Part shown: piece after piece, positions 48,816 to 57,725 of the stretch
Layout: every line of letters starts with the position of its first letter
Numbering within the stretch: position 1 is the first letter of the stretch
DNA from: JBBRDU01 sp038230335
Lineage (GTDB): Bacteria; Verrucomicrobiota; Verrucomicrobiia; Chthoniobacterales; UBA10450
Assembly: GCA_038230335.1 (NCBI GenBank)
Contig: JBBRNL010000004.1
Span: 1 to 64,000 of the forward strand
Reading direction: 5' to 3'
Length of the DNA stretch: 64,000 nucleotides
Notes under the pieces: generated by a model
The model's input: the letters and a program-made list of their open reading frames with translations, nothing else
Database searches by the model: none
What the model was told of the DNA's origin: nothing
Made by a program: the position numbers and the translations under genes

Positions 48816-51257
48816 TTATTTTTCTAGAACGTACTCAGGCGAATTCAGGATGAGCCAGAGCGCGCTGAGGACTCTTTCTTCCGGATTGTCGGACGGAAGT
48901 TGACCGATTGTGGTGATAAGGACGTTGCGCATGCCCGTCGACATGGCGCCATTCATGAGGACATAATTAAAATGATCGACCAGTGCAGCAGGATCGGTCG
49001 CGAGCGCCTGTTCCTGACTCAGGTCCAAAGGAATGTCCTGCCAGAAGAGCGCGGCATAGACGGTGTTGGCCTGTTCAATCACCGTCGTTTCCGTTGTAAT
49101 TTGAAATTCCGGACTGGTTAGGCCAGCCAGCGCGATGGCGCCAGGGGCTACATAATCGGGCGAGAAGAAGTTAAAGACAGTGGGCGAATGGAGCGGCTCC
49201 TGTCCGAATTCGTCTTGCAGATAGAAAGAATATATGCCGTGCGCCGGATTGGCGCGAAGGGCCCGGTAAAGATTCGTGAGTCGCAAGGAAGGTTCCTTGA
49301 GTTTCCCAGCTCCTTGTCCGGTTTTACTTGCGCCGCGCGCGTCATAGTCGAGCAGGATCGCCTTGATTACAGCCTTCAAGTCGCCGCGCACGCCTTGGCC
49401 GTTATTATCAAAGGCGGACGCGACCCGATACAGGTAGCCCGGACTCGGGTTGCTCGTAACCAACCTTTGAATCAGCTCGCGACCTACGAATCGACCGACA
49501 TTCGGATGATTAAAGATGGTATCGAGGGCCTGCTGCAGGTCCTGTTGCGGCGCTTGTCCAGCCGGGATGACCACGCCGTTCAGGATCGTCTTCGCCTCCG
49601 GAGTGTGGTGGTTCGCAAAATTGACCATCGCTTCCCGGTAGTTAGGTGTCCCATTATAAAAATCGACGGAACCTGCATAGGTCCAGCCGGTCAGAACGGC
49701 CGCCAGGCCTGTTACCGCGCCCTGGTCGTATGTGGGGATGGGGGCGCCGTCCACATCCAGAGCCAGGCTGCCATCGATGTTGAGCTTATAGAGCCCGATG
49801 GAGAACAGCTGCATGAGCTCCCGCGCATAATTCTCGTTCGGGTGACTGCCACTGGCTGGATCAGCCACGTCATTGCCTAACATGTCGAGGTAGACGCCCA
49901 TGGTCGGACTGAGGGTGACGTCCTCAAGCAGTTTTCGGTAGTTGCCGAAGGCGCTATTGGCGAGGGTGTCGATGTAGGAGGACATCGCGACGGGCTCCTC
50001 GTGGAGAGCCGGATGATTGAATGACGCCACCAGAATTTCGCTGAGCGCGAACGCGACCCGCTGACGCACCTGGTCCGGTGCTGTGATGGCGATAGTCCAC
50101 CAGCCGTTCAGTGTGTCGTCCGAATTAGGAGGCTGGGTGCCGATGGTGTCGATGAATCCGAGATTTGAGCTCGCTGGAATCGCGAATTGTTCGTTGAGGA
50201 AGGCGTCAAATCCCTGCTGCTGCACTTTCTGAATTAGAGCTTCGTTTGCTCCACAAGTGCATTGATTGAGAAACCGCGCGGCGTCCTCCGCGGTGGGACT
50301 GCCACCAGGTAAGGCCGGGGGCGGCGTCGGGATCGGGACGGTCTGGCTACCGCTCGAGATGTTAAAGAACCCAAGCACTTCTCCCGTCGGGTTAATGCTT
50401 GTGTGTACATTCAGGTAGGTGTGGCCTCCTTTGATGGCGGCGACAATGTCGGCGACAGTCTTGGTGCCCACCGGAACGAATGTCCAAAGATACGTTCCGT
50501 CGGCCGCACGCGGCACCGTATCAAGATCGAACAGAATTCCGGCGCTCTGCCCCGCATTGGCCGGGCCATGGACGTGCGTCGATGTGACGGGCGACGACAG
50601 ATTCGAGTAACTGAATGCGACTGTGGCCGAGAGTTCGTCCGCCGCGAGTCTTAGAACGGCGGTGCCACTGCCAGTCGTGCCGGCACTCTGAGAGCGCAGA
50701 TTCGCGATGTATACGGTCGCCCTGCCCGATGGGGTCGGCGTAGGTGTGGGCGTTGCAGTCGGCGTCGGCGTCGGCGTAGGCGTAGGCGTAGGCGTAGGCG
50801 TCGGGCTACTAACTGCTACCGCGGCATTTGTACTGGCCGAGCCGAATGACGAATTCCCCTGCACCATTTGCCACTGAAAATTGTAACTGCCGGGTGTGCC
50901 CGGTGCCGTCGCTGTGAAGCTGAACGTGACATTTTGACCGGCCGCCACGTTTCCCGGCAGATTAATCCGGCTCAGACCCCATGTTGAATTATCCTGAGGA
51001 TTTTGCGACGCAAGCTGCATTTTGCCTACACTCCAACTCTTGGAGCCGGAGTTCTGCATCGTCACAGAGACACTGTACGATTGACCGGTTATCATGCTGG
51101 CCGGCGCAGACTGGGCGACAAACGCAGCCGCGAATTTTGGCAACCTCGGTTTTCTAGCGAGGGCTGGTTGACCGCTACAGCAGACGGCAATGATCGTTAA
51201 CCAAACAGACAATTTTACCGGTTTCACTCGCGCTATTTGCAGCAGCAAACGAGCCAT
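48816..51257 (-). CDS. DUF1800 protein with NBR1-like and CHRD domains
   Basis: An 813-residue secreted protein with an unusual domain order. After a signal peptide (about residues 14-35), residues 40-150 are an Ig/NBR1-like beta domain (GKMQLASQNPQDNSTWGLSR). A Pro-Thr repeat linker follows (about 152-177), then a CHRD domain (about 180-300, STHVHGPANAGQSAG and LNVHTSINPTGEVLG). Residues 320-813 are DUF1800: AARFLNQCTCGANEALI, then NENYARELMQLFSIGL and NHPNVGRFVGRELIQRL. It is the first gene of the DUF1800-DUF1501 pair. Confidence 0.92.
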   Translation of the reverse strand: MARLLLQIARVKPVKLSVWLTIIAVCCSGQPALARKPRLPKFAAAFVAQSAPASMITGQSYSVSVTMQNSGSKSWSVGKMQLASQNPQDNSTWGLSRINLPGNVAAGQNVTFSFTATAPGTPGSYNFQWQMVQGNSSFGSASTNAAVAVSSPTPTPTPTPTPTPTPTATPTPTPTPSGRATVYIANLRSQSAGTTGSGTAVLRLAADELSATVAFSYSNLSSPVTSTHVHGPANAGQSAGILFDLDTVPRAADGTYLWTFVPVGTKTVADIVAAIKGGHTYLNVHTSINPTGEVLGFFNISSGSQTVPIPTPPPALPGGSPTAEDAARFLNQCTCGANEALIQKVQQQGFDAFLNEQFAIPASSNLGFIDTIGTQPPNSDDTLNGWWTIAITAPDQVRQRVAFALSEILVASFNHPALHEEPVAMSSYIDTLANSAFGNYRKLLEDVTLSPTMGVYLDMLGNDVADPASGSHPNENYARELMQLFSIGLYKLNIDGSLALDVDGAPIPTYDQGAVTGLAAVLTGWTYAGSVDFYNGTPNYREAMVNFANHHTPEAKTILNGVVIPAGQAPQQDLQQALDTIFNHPNVGRFVGRELIQRLVTSNPSPGYLYRVASAFDNNGQGVRGDLKAVIKAILLDYDARGASKTGQGAGKLKEPSLRLTNLYRALRANPAHGIYSFYLQDEFGQEPLHSPTVFNFFSPDYVAPGAIALAGLTSPEFQITTETTVIEQANTVYAALFWQDIPLDLSQEQALATDPAALVDHFNYVLMNGAMSTGMRNVLITTIGQLPSDNPEERVLSALWLILNSPEYVLEK
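50733..50806. repeat. Hexanucleotide repeat coding for a Pro-Thr linker
   Basis: A run of GGCGTA/GGCGTC units (four GTAGGC units in a row near 50775-50800) encodes the alternating Pro-Thr linker of the DUF1800 protein. Likely to vary in length between strains. Confidence 0.85.
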
Positions 51258-51296
51258 TCGTTATGACAATTATGGTAACGTGGCGAGTTACCAAAA

Positions 51297-51378
51297 TGCT
51301 CACGAGAGGACTCGAACCTCCACGGGTTTCCCCATACGGTCCTGAGCCGTACGCGTCTGCCAATTCCGCCACGTGAGC
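51297..51378 (-). tRNA. tRNA-Leu (CAG)
   Basis: Reading from 51378, the gene starts GCTCACG and ends CGTGAGC plus discriminator A, a perfect seven-pair acceptor. D-arm TGGCGGAATTGGCAGACGC, anticodon stem ACGG/CCGT with loop CTCAGGA (anticodon CAG), a long variable arm as in class II tRNA, and T-arm GGTTCGAGTCC. CCA is not encoded. Confidence 0.96.
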
Positions 51379-51467
51379 GAAGCGACCGATAAAATGCGCC
51401 ACTGTTTACGGTGCGCAACCTCAAATGCCTGACGTTACGCGCGGAGGAATGCGCCGCAGGCCTTAAC

Positions 51468-52346
51468 CTAGCCTCGGCGACGCTTTTTTGCCCTCACTTC
51501 AAGGGCGTGCGCCTTCCGCGCTTTCCCGAGGGACCGAAGAAGATCGGCGTAATTCGAAGCGACAATTTCGTAGTCCTCGGGCGGTGTTTCCGTCGCATCT
51601 TCCCAGCTCTTCAACGAGGCCCGGTAAAGGTCGGAGGCTCGTGCGTAATCACCGCGTGAGTGATAGACAACTGCGAGATTGCACTTCGATTGCGCAATAT
51701 CCGGATGCGTGGGTGGATGCACTTTCTCACGAATACCCAGGGCGCGGAGATGTGTCTTCTCCGCTTCCGTAAACCGCCGCTCATTCGTGTAAAATACGCC
51801 CAGATTGTTTAGCACAGACGCCACATCGGCGTGCTCCGGCCCCAGTTGCTTTTCGTAAATCTGGAGCGCATGCAAATAATAAGGCTCGGCCGCTTTCTGG
51901 CGGCCCGACTTACGAAAAATCAACGCGATATTGTTCAACATCGTACCCAAGTCGGAATGAGGCAGATCCTCGAGCTGAGTTCCGGCCGCAATCGCCTTTT
52001 CGTAATATCGAATTGCTTCCTCCGATTGCCCAAGGTTGTCGCACAGAAAAGCGAGCCGTCGGGCCGATCGGTACAAGGCCCGTTGGTCGGCTGGCTGGGC
52101 AGCTTCCAGAACCGTGTGCGACTTGAGCAAGTAGGGCTTGGCCGCCAGGCGGTCCCCGCTCTGATCAAGAAGCTGGCCGAGTTTTTCGAAACTCAAGGCG
52201 AGCGATGCTTCATTATTCTCAAAAGCGCGCTTGGCCAGATCGAGGGCTGTCTCGGCCACGCGAATCGCTTCCGGCAAACGATTACCGGCCCGCAGCGTAT
52301 CAAGCTTATCGTTGAGAATGCCCCAAAGCTTTTCTTCGCCTTTCAT
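51468..52346 (-). CDS. TPR-repeat protein
   Basis: A 292-residue soluble protein made of tetratricopeptide repeats (about residues 15-280), with the kinesin-light-chain style AEPYYLHALQIYEKQLGPEHADVASVLNNLGVFY and then TEAEKTHLRALGIREKVHPP. No signal peptide. The gene sits six bases after lptE, so it is probably the third gene of the bamD-lptE unit. Its partner is unknown. Confidence 0.85.
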   Translation of the reverse strand: MKGEEKLWGILNDKLDTLRAGNRLPEAIRVAETALDLAKRAFENNEASLALSFEKLGQLLDQSGDRLAAKPYLLKSHTVLEAAQPADQRALYRSARRLAFLCDNLGQSEEAIRYYEKAIAAGTQLEDLPHSDLGTMLNNIALIFRKSGRQKAAEPYYLHALQIYEKQLGPEHADVASVLNNLGVFYTNERRFTEAEKTHLRALGIREKVHPPTHPDIAQSKCNLAVVYHSRGDYARASDLYRASLKSWEDATETPPEDYEIVASNYADLLRSLGKARKAHALEVRAKKRRRG

Positions 52347-52352
52347 GGGCCT

Positions 52353-52856
52353 TCACCAGCCTTCGCTCAGCTGACTAACCAGTCGTGTGGCCAACTCCTC
52401 GGTTGCGAGCGGTAATGCCTGCCGCTCATCCGTAACCACATCCGTCCCGACGAAAAAGCTGGTCGTGCCGACAGCCTCACCCGGAGGCCCAAGCGCTTGG
52501 CCGTCGCGCCCGACCAGGCGGTAATGCACGCGCATGGAAAGATTGAATTCGGTCGTCGCCAGGACATTACCACGCACCGAGCGAGCGGGCGATCGGCTGA
52601 TCCGCGTAATCTCGGCCTTCAAAACTGCATCGGCATTTCCTTCGCTTGCGATTCGATAAGTCCCGTCCTGTTGAAATTGTTTAATGACCGTACCGGTGAC
52701 GAGTGCCTCGACCCGCGGGATCAAGGTTTCGTTCTTGAACGTGGGCACTGCGATCGTGTGGACGTCATGCAAATAGTACGGCTTAACCGGCCCGATGTGA
52801 TAACCGAGGCAGCCGTTCAGGCAGAGGCAGGCAACCGACGCGATAAGTTTTTTCAC
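52353..52856 (-). CDS. lptE: LptE-family LPS-assembly lipoprotein
   Basis: A 167-residue lipoprotein with the signal MKKLIASVACLCLNGC, whose Cys at about residue 16 is the lipid site. The start GYHIGPVKPYYLHDVHTIAVPTFKNETL is typical of LptE-family proteins, followed by a helix and a beta fold with EITRISRSPARSVRGN and FNLSMRVHYRL. LptE plugs LptD at the outer membrane for LPS insertion. The start overlaps the stop of the bamD-like gene by four bases. Confidence 0.85.
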   Translation of the reverse strand: MKKLIASVACLCLNGCLGYHIGPVKPYYLHDVHTIAVPTFKNETLIPRVEALVTGTVIKQFQQDGTYRIASEGNADAVLKAEITRISRSPARSVRGNVLATTEFNLSMRVHYRLVGRDGQALGPPGEAVGTTSFFVGTDVVTDERQALPLATEELATRLVSQLSEGW

Positions 52857-54115
52857 GGCGCCGGAGAGGCGGAAGCATCAGCCGCACTGGACGGTTCCGA
52901 TGCGCCCGGTGGCTGAAGGGTCGCGCTGTCTCCAAGGCCGGACGACGACGCAGGAGCGGTGGTTGTATCCGGCATGAGCGAGGCCGGAGGCGGAAGCGAA
53001 GCGTCCGATTCCGGCGGCGGGAGCGGCGCCGAATCATTGGCGGAACCGCGCGGCCCGGGTTCGCCCTGAACAGTTTGATGAGCCGTTTTTGCCTGGGCCT
53101 TCTTTTTGGCGGCTTCCGCTTCGGCCGCAGCGAAGGCTGGCTTCAGTGCCTCTTCTCCCAGTTTCTTTTTGAGCTGGTCGAGACGCTCTTTCGCCTTCGC
53201 GCTTTCACTCGATCCAGGTTGTTGCCGAATGACCTCATTATAATAAATAACGGCCGCACGATAATACTTTTGCTTGTCGTAATACTTTGCGATGTCGAGA
53301 GAACTGCTCGTCTGCTTGTGGTCAAGCAGGAGCAAATTAGCCCGCGCCTGGCCGGCCTTTTCACTGTTTGGAAAACGAAACAAAAAATCCTGGAACGCCG
53401 TCCGAGCCTTAGCCGCGGCCGCAAGATCCTTGGTGCCCTCGCGCGCGGCGCTGAACCAAATATAGCCGAGCTGGTATTGAGCGTCGGGCGCGACGGGAGA
53501 ATTTGGAAACTTCTCGACAACCGCCTGGTAAGCTTGGACGGCGGCATCGTTCGCGCCCTCCTTTTCCCGAGCCCGCCCAATATCAAACTGCGCGCGGGCC
53601 GTATACTTGCCATACGGCGCTGTCCGAATCACGGCCGCGAAAATGTCGACCGCGTGATCAAGTGAGTTTGCCACAGCAATTCCGAGGAATTTAATCTTCT
53701 TTCCGTTCAGGTACATTTCGCCAACGCGGAACTGCGCCTCGATCGCCTCGTTGAAGTGAGGATTGCTCGGATACCTCTCTACGATGTAGCGATATGCCTC
53801 CGCCGCCGCCAGGTAGGAATGGGTTTGTTCCAGAAGCTCGGCCGTGCGGAAACCGGCGCCTGGAGCCAAAGCGTCTTTCGGATACTTCCGCACGATTATT
53901 CGGTAAGCGCCGATCGCACGTTTCAGGTTGCCCCGTTTTTCGGCCTCTTGGGCCGTATGAAAGAGCTGTTCCGCATTGCCACTGATTTCCTCCTCACCGG
54001 GAGCCACATACTTGGCTTTCTCGCCCGGTTTAAAGATGACGGACCCGTCCGATATCGAGGCAAAAAGCAGTGTGGCGATAATAACGCGAAAAAATCTGGG
54101 GAATAGGCTTGCCAT
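52853..54115 (-). CDS. bamD: BamD-like outer membrane assembly lipoprotein
   Basis: A 420-residue protein with TPR-like BamD/YfiO architecture: AEQLFHTAQEAEKRGNLKRAIGAYRIIVRKYPKD, then AEAYRYIVERYPSNPHFNEA, and more repeats to about residue 330. The N-terminus has a signal-like segment (about residues 8-24), but a lipobox is not clear. The C-terminal 90 residues are Pro/Ala/Ser-rich and low-complexity, longer than in classical BamD. It would help fold outer-membrane proteins. It overlaps lptE and leads the operon. Confidence 0.75.
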   Translation of the reverse strand: MASLFPRFFRVIIATLLFASISDGSVIFKPGEKAKYVAPGEEEISGNAEQLFHTAQEAEKRGNLKRAIGAYRIIVRKYPKDALAPGAGFRTAELLEQTHSYLAAAEAYRYIVERYPSNPHFNEAIEAQFRVGEMYLNGKKIKFLGIAVANSLDHAVDIFAAVIRTAPYGKYTARAQFDIGRAREKEGANDAAVQAYQAVVEKFPNSPVAPDAQYQLGYIWFSAAREGTKDLAAAAKARTAFQDFLFRFPNSEKAGQARANLLLLDHKQTSSSLDIAKYYDKQKYYRAAVIYYNEVIRQQPGSSESAKAKERLDQLKKKLGEEALKPAFAAAEAEAAKKKAQAKTAHQTVQGEPGPRGSANDSAPLPPPESDASLPPPASLMPDTTTAPASSSGLGDSATLQPPGASEPSSAADASASPAP

Positions 54116-54209
54116 GGGGTCCGGCAGGGTAGTTGCGTAAAGGGTTCCGTCAAGTTAAGCAACCTGCGTAGGACGGCGCCACCACGGGGAATTCAAGTCT
54201 GGGCCATGC

Positions 54210-55133
54210 TTGTCCGTCGCCGAACCGCATATTTCTGACCTTTTGAACCTGACGGACCAGCAAAAAATTCGGATTGGCGCCTGCGCTTGGACCTTTGAGG
54301 ATTGGCGCGACTCTTTTTATCCTGCGGGCCTCCCGCAATCTCGCCGGCTCGAGTTTTACGCTCGATATTTTCCAGCCGTCGAGGTCGACTCCACTTTTTA
54401 TGGTGCTCCCGCGGAAGAGACGGCGCTGCGCTGGATTGAGATGACGCCGTCGACTTTCCGATTCGCCTGCAAACTCCCACGCGAGATCACGCACGCCTGC
54501 AAGCTTCGTGATTGCTCCGCAGAGCTCACCGGGTTCCTGCGCGCGGTCGAGCCTCTGGCCGGGAAACTGAGCGTAATCCTGATCCAACTTCCACCTTCAT
54601 TCACACCGAAAGACGGTAAAACTGCGCTGCGCACTTTTATTAAACAGCTCCCACGCGATTTCCGCTTCGCCATCGAGTTCCGATCTCAGGGCTGGCATCG
54701 CCCCAACATCATTCGTTTGCTCGAGACACATCGCATTTGCTGGATTTGGGCGGACACGAGCCCCCTCCATGAAAGGAATCTCGCGCCCTTCGAATTCCTG
54801 CCGCAAACGACCGATTTTCTTTACGTGCGGCTGCTCGGCGACTACGCCACGAAATACGATTCAGACGGCAACCATCTCCACCAGTACGGGAAGCTGCTGT
54901 GGAAACGCGAAGCCGCTTTGGAAAGCTGGTCCGTCAAAATCGAGCGACATCTGTCGGAAGTGCGGAATGTCTGGGGCTTTGTCGGCAATCACTACGAGGG
55001 ATTCGCGCCTGAAACCGCGCAAAGACTCTCGCAGCGTCTGGGATTCGACCTGCCTCTCCCGTCCGAAGCCGACAAAAACCTAACCGAACAGGATCGATCT
55101 CAGATGGATCTGTTTGAAGAGCCTGGCGAATAA
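54210..55133 (+). CDS. DUF72 domain protein
   Basis: A 307-residue TIM-barrel-like DUF72 protein. It opens with IRIGACAWTFEDWRDSFYPAGLP and has YARYFPAVEVDSTFYGAP, VILIQLPPSF, FRFAIEFRSQGWH, FLYVRLLG and VWGFVGNHYEGFAPETA, the usual order of the family. The function of the family is unknown. TTG 54210 is the start given by the frame; a start closer to the conserved IRIGACAW is possible. It stands alone between convergent operons. Confidence 0.9.
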   Translation: MSVAEPHISDLLNLTDQQKIRIGACAWTFEDWRDSFYPAGLPQSRRLEFYARYFPAVEVDSTFYGAPAEETALRWIEMTPSTFRFACKLPREITHACKLRDCSAELTGFLRAVEPLAGKLSVILIQLPPSFTPKDGKTALRTFIKQLPRDFRFAIEFRSQGWHRPNIIRLLETHRICWIWADTSPLHERNLAPFEFLPQTTDFLYVRLLGDYATKYDSDGNHLHQYGKLLWKREAALESWSVKIERHLSEVRNVWGFVGNHYEGFAPETAQRLSQRLGFDLPLPSEADKNLTEQDRSQMDLFEEPGE

Positions 55134-55147
55134 CCCCGGGTCACAGC

Positions 55148-56419
55148 CTAACGGATTTTCGTGGCGCCGAAATACGGCTGCAATTTTTCCGGGATGGCCA
55201 CGGACCCGTCCGGCTGCTGATAGCTCTCGATCAACGCCGCGAAAACACGAGGCAGGGCCAATCCGGATCCGTTGATCGTGTGGGCAAAGCGATTTTTCCC
55301 TTCCGCATCCTTGTATCGAAGATTCATGCGCCGCGCCTGGAAGTCCTCAAAGTTGGAGCAGCTTGAGACCTCGAGGTATCCGTTCTGCCCAGGCGACCAA
55401 ACTTCGATGTCATATGTCTGAGCCGAGCCGAAACCAAGGTCACCTGAGCAAAGTTCCACGACCCGGTAATGCAAATTGAGTATTTGTAGTACCCGCTCCG
55501 CGTTCACGATCAACGCCTCCCATTCCTCACAAGATGTTTCGGCTGTCGTTAGTTTGACCAGTTCGACCTTATCGAACTGATGTACGCGAATGATACCTCG
55601 CGTTTCGCGTCCTGCCGAGCCGGCCTCCCGGCGGAAACATGGCGTGTAGGCGACGAACTTCTGAGGAAGCTCACTGAGAGGTAGAATTTCTTCCCGGCGA
55701 AAATTTGTCACCGGCACCTCGGCCGTCGGCGCCAGGAACATTTGATTCTCCTCCATCCCATACATGTCTTCCTCGAACTTCGGCAACTGCGTCGTTCCGA
55801 TCATGCAATCCCGTCGCACCAGAAAAGGCGGGCTCATTTCCATGTAACCATGCTCTCGTGTATGCAGATCGAGCATGAAATTAATGAGAGCACGCTCGAG
55901 CCGGGCACCCGCGCCGGTGAAGGCGATGAATCCGCTACCGCTTAACTTGGCGGCTCGTTCGAGATCGAAAAGTTTCAAGGCTTCCCCGATGGCGACATGA
56001 TCGAGAACCTTGTCAGTCAACTTCGGCTTTTGCCCCCACTGTCGCACCTCACGATTGGCCGTCGCATCCAAGCCAATGGGCACAGCCTCATGCGGCATGT
56101 TCGGGATTTGGAGAAGCAGGTCCCGCTGCTCGTCGTCGAGCTTCGCCGTCTGGCCGGTGAGCGCCGCAATCTGATCGCCGATCTGCCGGACCTCTGCTTC
56201 CATCTCCTCCGTCGGCTCGCTTCGGCCCCGCTTTCCGCCGATCTCTTTGCTCAGGCGTTTGCGATCGGCGTTCAAATGCTGCAGAGCCGTCTCCGCTTTG
56301 CGCCTTTCCGCATCGACCCGCAAAACGTCATCAATCTTCGCTTCGTCGGCGCCGCCGCGGCTGGCCACGCGCGCCTTCACAAAATCCGGGTTTTCACGAA
56401 TGAGGCGGATATCGAGCAT
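55148..56419 (-). CDS. serS: Seryl-tRNA synthetase
   Basis: A 423-residue class II synthetase that charges tRNA-Ser. Order: N-terminal LDIRLIRENPDFVKAR, a long antiparallel coiled-coil arm (about residues 30-105), then motif 2 YTPCFRREAGSAGRETRGIIRVHQFDKVEL and motif 3 NGSGLALPRVFAALIESYQQ. The start at 56419 gives the normal family length; the frame is open upstream but without homology. It converges on the DUF72 gene and is divergent from the DUF4126 gene at 56543. Confidence 0.97.
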   Translation of the reverse strand: MLDIRLIRENPDFVKARVASRGGADEAKIDDVLRVDAERRKAETALQHLNADRKRLSKEIGGKRGRSEPTEEMEAEVRQIGDQIAALTGQTAKLDDEQRDLLLQIPNMPHEAVPIGLDATANREVRQWGQKPKLTDKVLDHVAIGEALKLFDLERAAKLSGSGFIAFTGAGARLERALINFMLDLHTREHGYMEMSPPFLVRRDCMIGTTQLPKFEEDMYGMEENQMFLAPTAEVPVTNFRREEILPLSELPQKFVAYTPCFRREAGSAGRETRGIIRVHQFDKVELVKLTTAETSCEEWEALIVNAERVLQILNLHYRVVELCSGDLGFGSAQTYDIEVWSPGQNGYLEVSSCSNFEDFQARRMNLRYKDAEGKNRFAHTINGSGLALPRVFAALIESYQQPDGSVAIPEKLQPYFGATKIR

Positions 56420-56542
56420 GGCGCAAAGTGTAGAGGGCCGAACCGATGGCGGCAAATCCTTGTCACCCCAGACCAGCCGCGCCCTTTTCCGCGCAGCCAT
56501 CAAAACCGCGTGACAACAAAGTGCGCGCACTGATAGTTCGGC

Positions 56543-57607
56543 ATGGAGCAACTGAAGCTTCTCGGAGTGGCGCTCGGACTGGCCTCGCTCGCCGGGGTTA
56601 ATCTTTACCTGACTGTTTTTGTCACGGGGCTCTCCATCCATTATCATTGGATTGCGCTTGGCTCCGCCTATCAGTCGCTCGAAGTGCTGGGCCATCCGGC
56701 CGTTATCATCATCGCCGGAATCTTGTATTTCCTTGAGTTCCTCGCGGACAAAATTCCATGGGTCGATACCGCATGGGACGCCGTGCATACGGTCATTCGT
56801 CCGATCGGCGGGGCCCTGCTTGCCATCCAGGTGCTCGGTCATCCAAGCCCCGCGTTTACCCTCATCGTTGCTCTCCTGGCCGGGGGGACGAGTCTGATCA
56901 CTCACACGGCAAAATCCACGACTCGTTTGGCCAGCAACACTTCGCCCGAGCCATTCACCAACATCGCGTTAAGCGTGGGCGAGGACATTGCCGTGGTGGG
57001 CGGGCTTGCCCTCATCCACTACAATCCCTTGCTTGCCCTGGCCGTATTTGCGGTCGTCATCGGCGCTTTTATTTATTTTGCGGCGCAAATTCTTCGCGCC
57101 ATGAAGGCGAAGGCCTGGCTGGCCTTCAAGAAATTAAATGGACCGGCTACTTTGAGCGGCGGGGCCCACCTGCCCGACAGGCTGCCCGCGCGATATGCTC
57201 CGGTATTCGAACGGGAGAATGTGCTCAAGGAAACGATTGCCTGGGCCATTCCCTGCCTGAGCGGTCGGGGCCGGCGCATTCCGGGAAATCTTTTCGGGGC
57301 GATCGTGGCTACCAGGGAACAGCCGCGCAACATCACTTTCGTGGGACGCAAGAACGGCCGCCCCTTCGCCCAACCGATCGAACTCGATGGTTGTATCGTG
57401 GCGCACGAGCCGAAGTTCTTGTCCGAGAATCTGACGATCTTTCCAGCCGCCGACAAAGGAGCCAAATATTCTTTCATTTTCGCACGACCGCAGGCCGCCT
57501 TGGTCGAAGAAATCGTGCAAGACTTGCGAGTCCGCATCAGCGCGCCGATATGGCCGCTCGATCGTTCTCAAGTGGAAGCGCCGCTCGAGCCCGTAACGCA
57601 CTCTTAG
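56543..57607 (+). CDS. DUF4126 domain membrane protein
   Basis: A 354-residue protein. Residues 1-190 are DUF4126: ALGLASLAGVNLYLTVFVTGLS and FLEFLADKIPWVDTAWDAVHT, six hydrophobic helices. Residues 200-350 are a soluble part with many Arg and Pro (GRGRRIPGNLFGAIVATREQ), with no clear family. The function is unknown, and the C-terminal extension is longer than usual for the family. Confidence 0.85.
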   Translation: MEQLKLLGVALGLASLAGVNLYLTVFVTGLSIHYHWIALGSAYQSLEVLGHPAVIIIAGILYFLEFLADKIPWVDTAWDAVHTVIRPIGGALLAIQVLGHPSPAFTLIVALLAGGTSLITHTAKSTTRLASNTSPEPFTNIALSVGEDIAVVGGLALIHYNPLLALAVFAVVIGAFIYFAAQILRAMKAKAWLAFKKLNGPATLSGGAHLPDRLPARYAPVFERENVLKETIAWAIPCLSGRGRRIPGNLFGAIVATREQPRNITFVGRKNGRPFAQPIELDGCIVAHEPKFLSENLTIFPAADKGAKYSFIFARPQAALVEEIVQDLRVRISAPIWPLDRSQVEAPLEPVTHS

Positions 57608-57725
57608 CGCATCTCTACTCTTATCGGGGCAGCTGCACCGCTTTCGGCTGAGGGCAGGCTCGGACAGCCCCGTCCACTTCGGAACCTCTTGGACTCGAGT
57701 GCCCGCTGCGCTACAACTCCACTGA

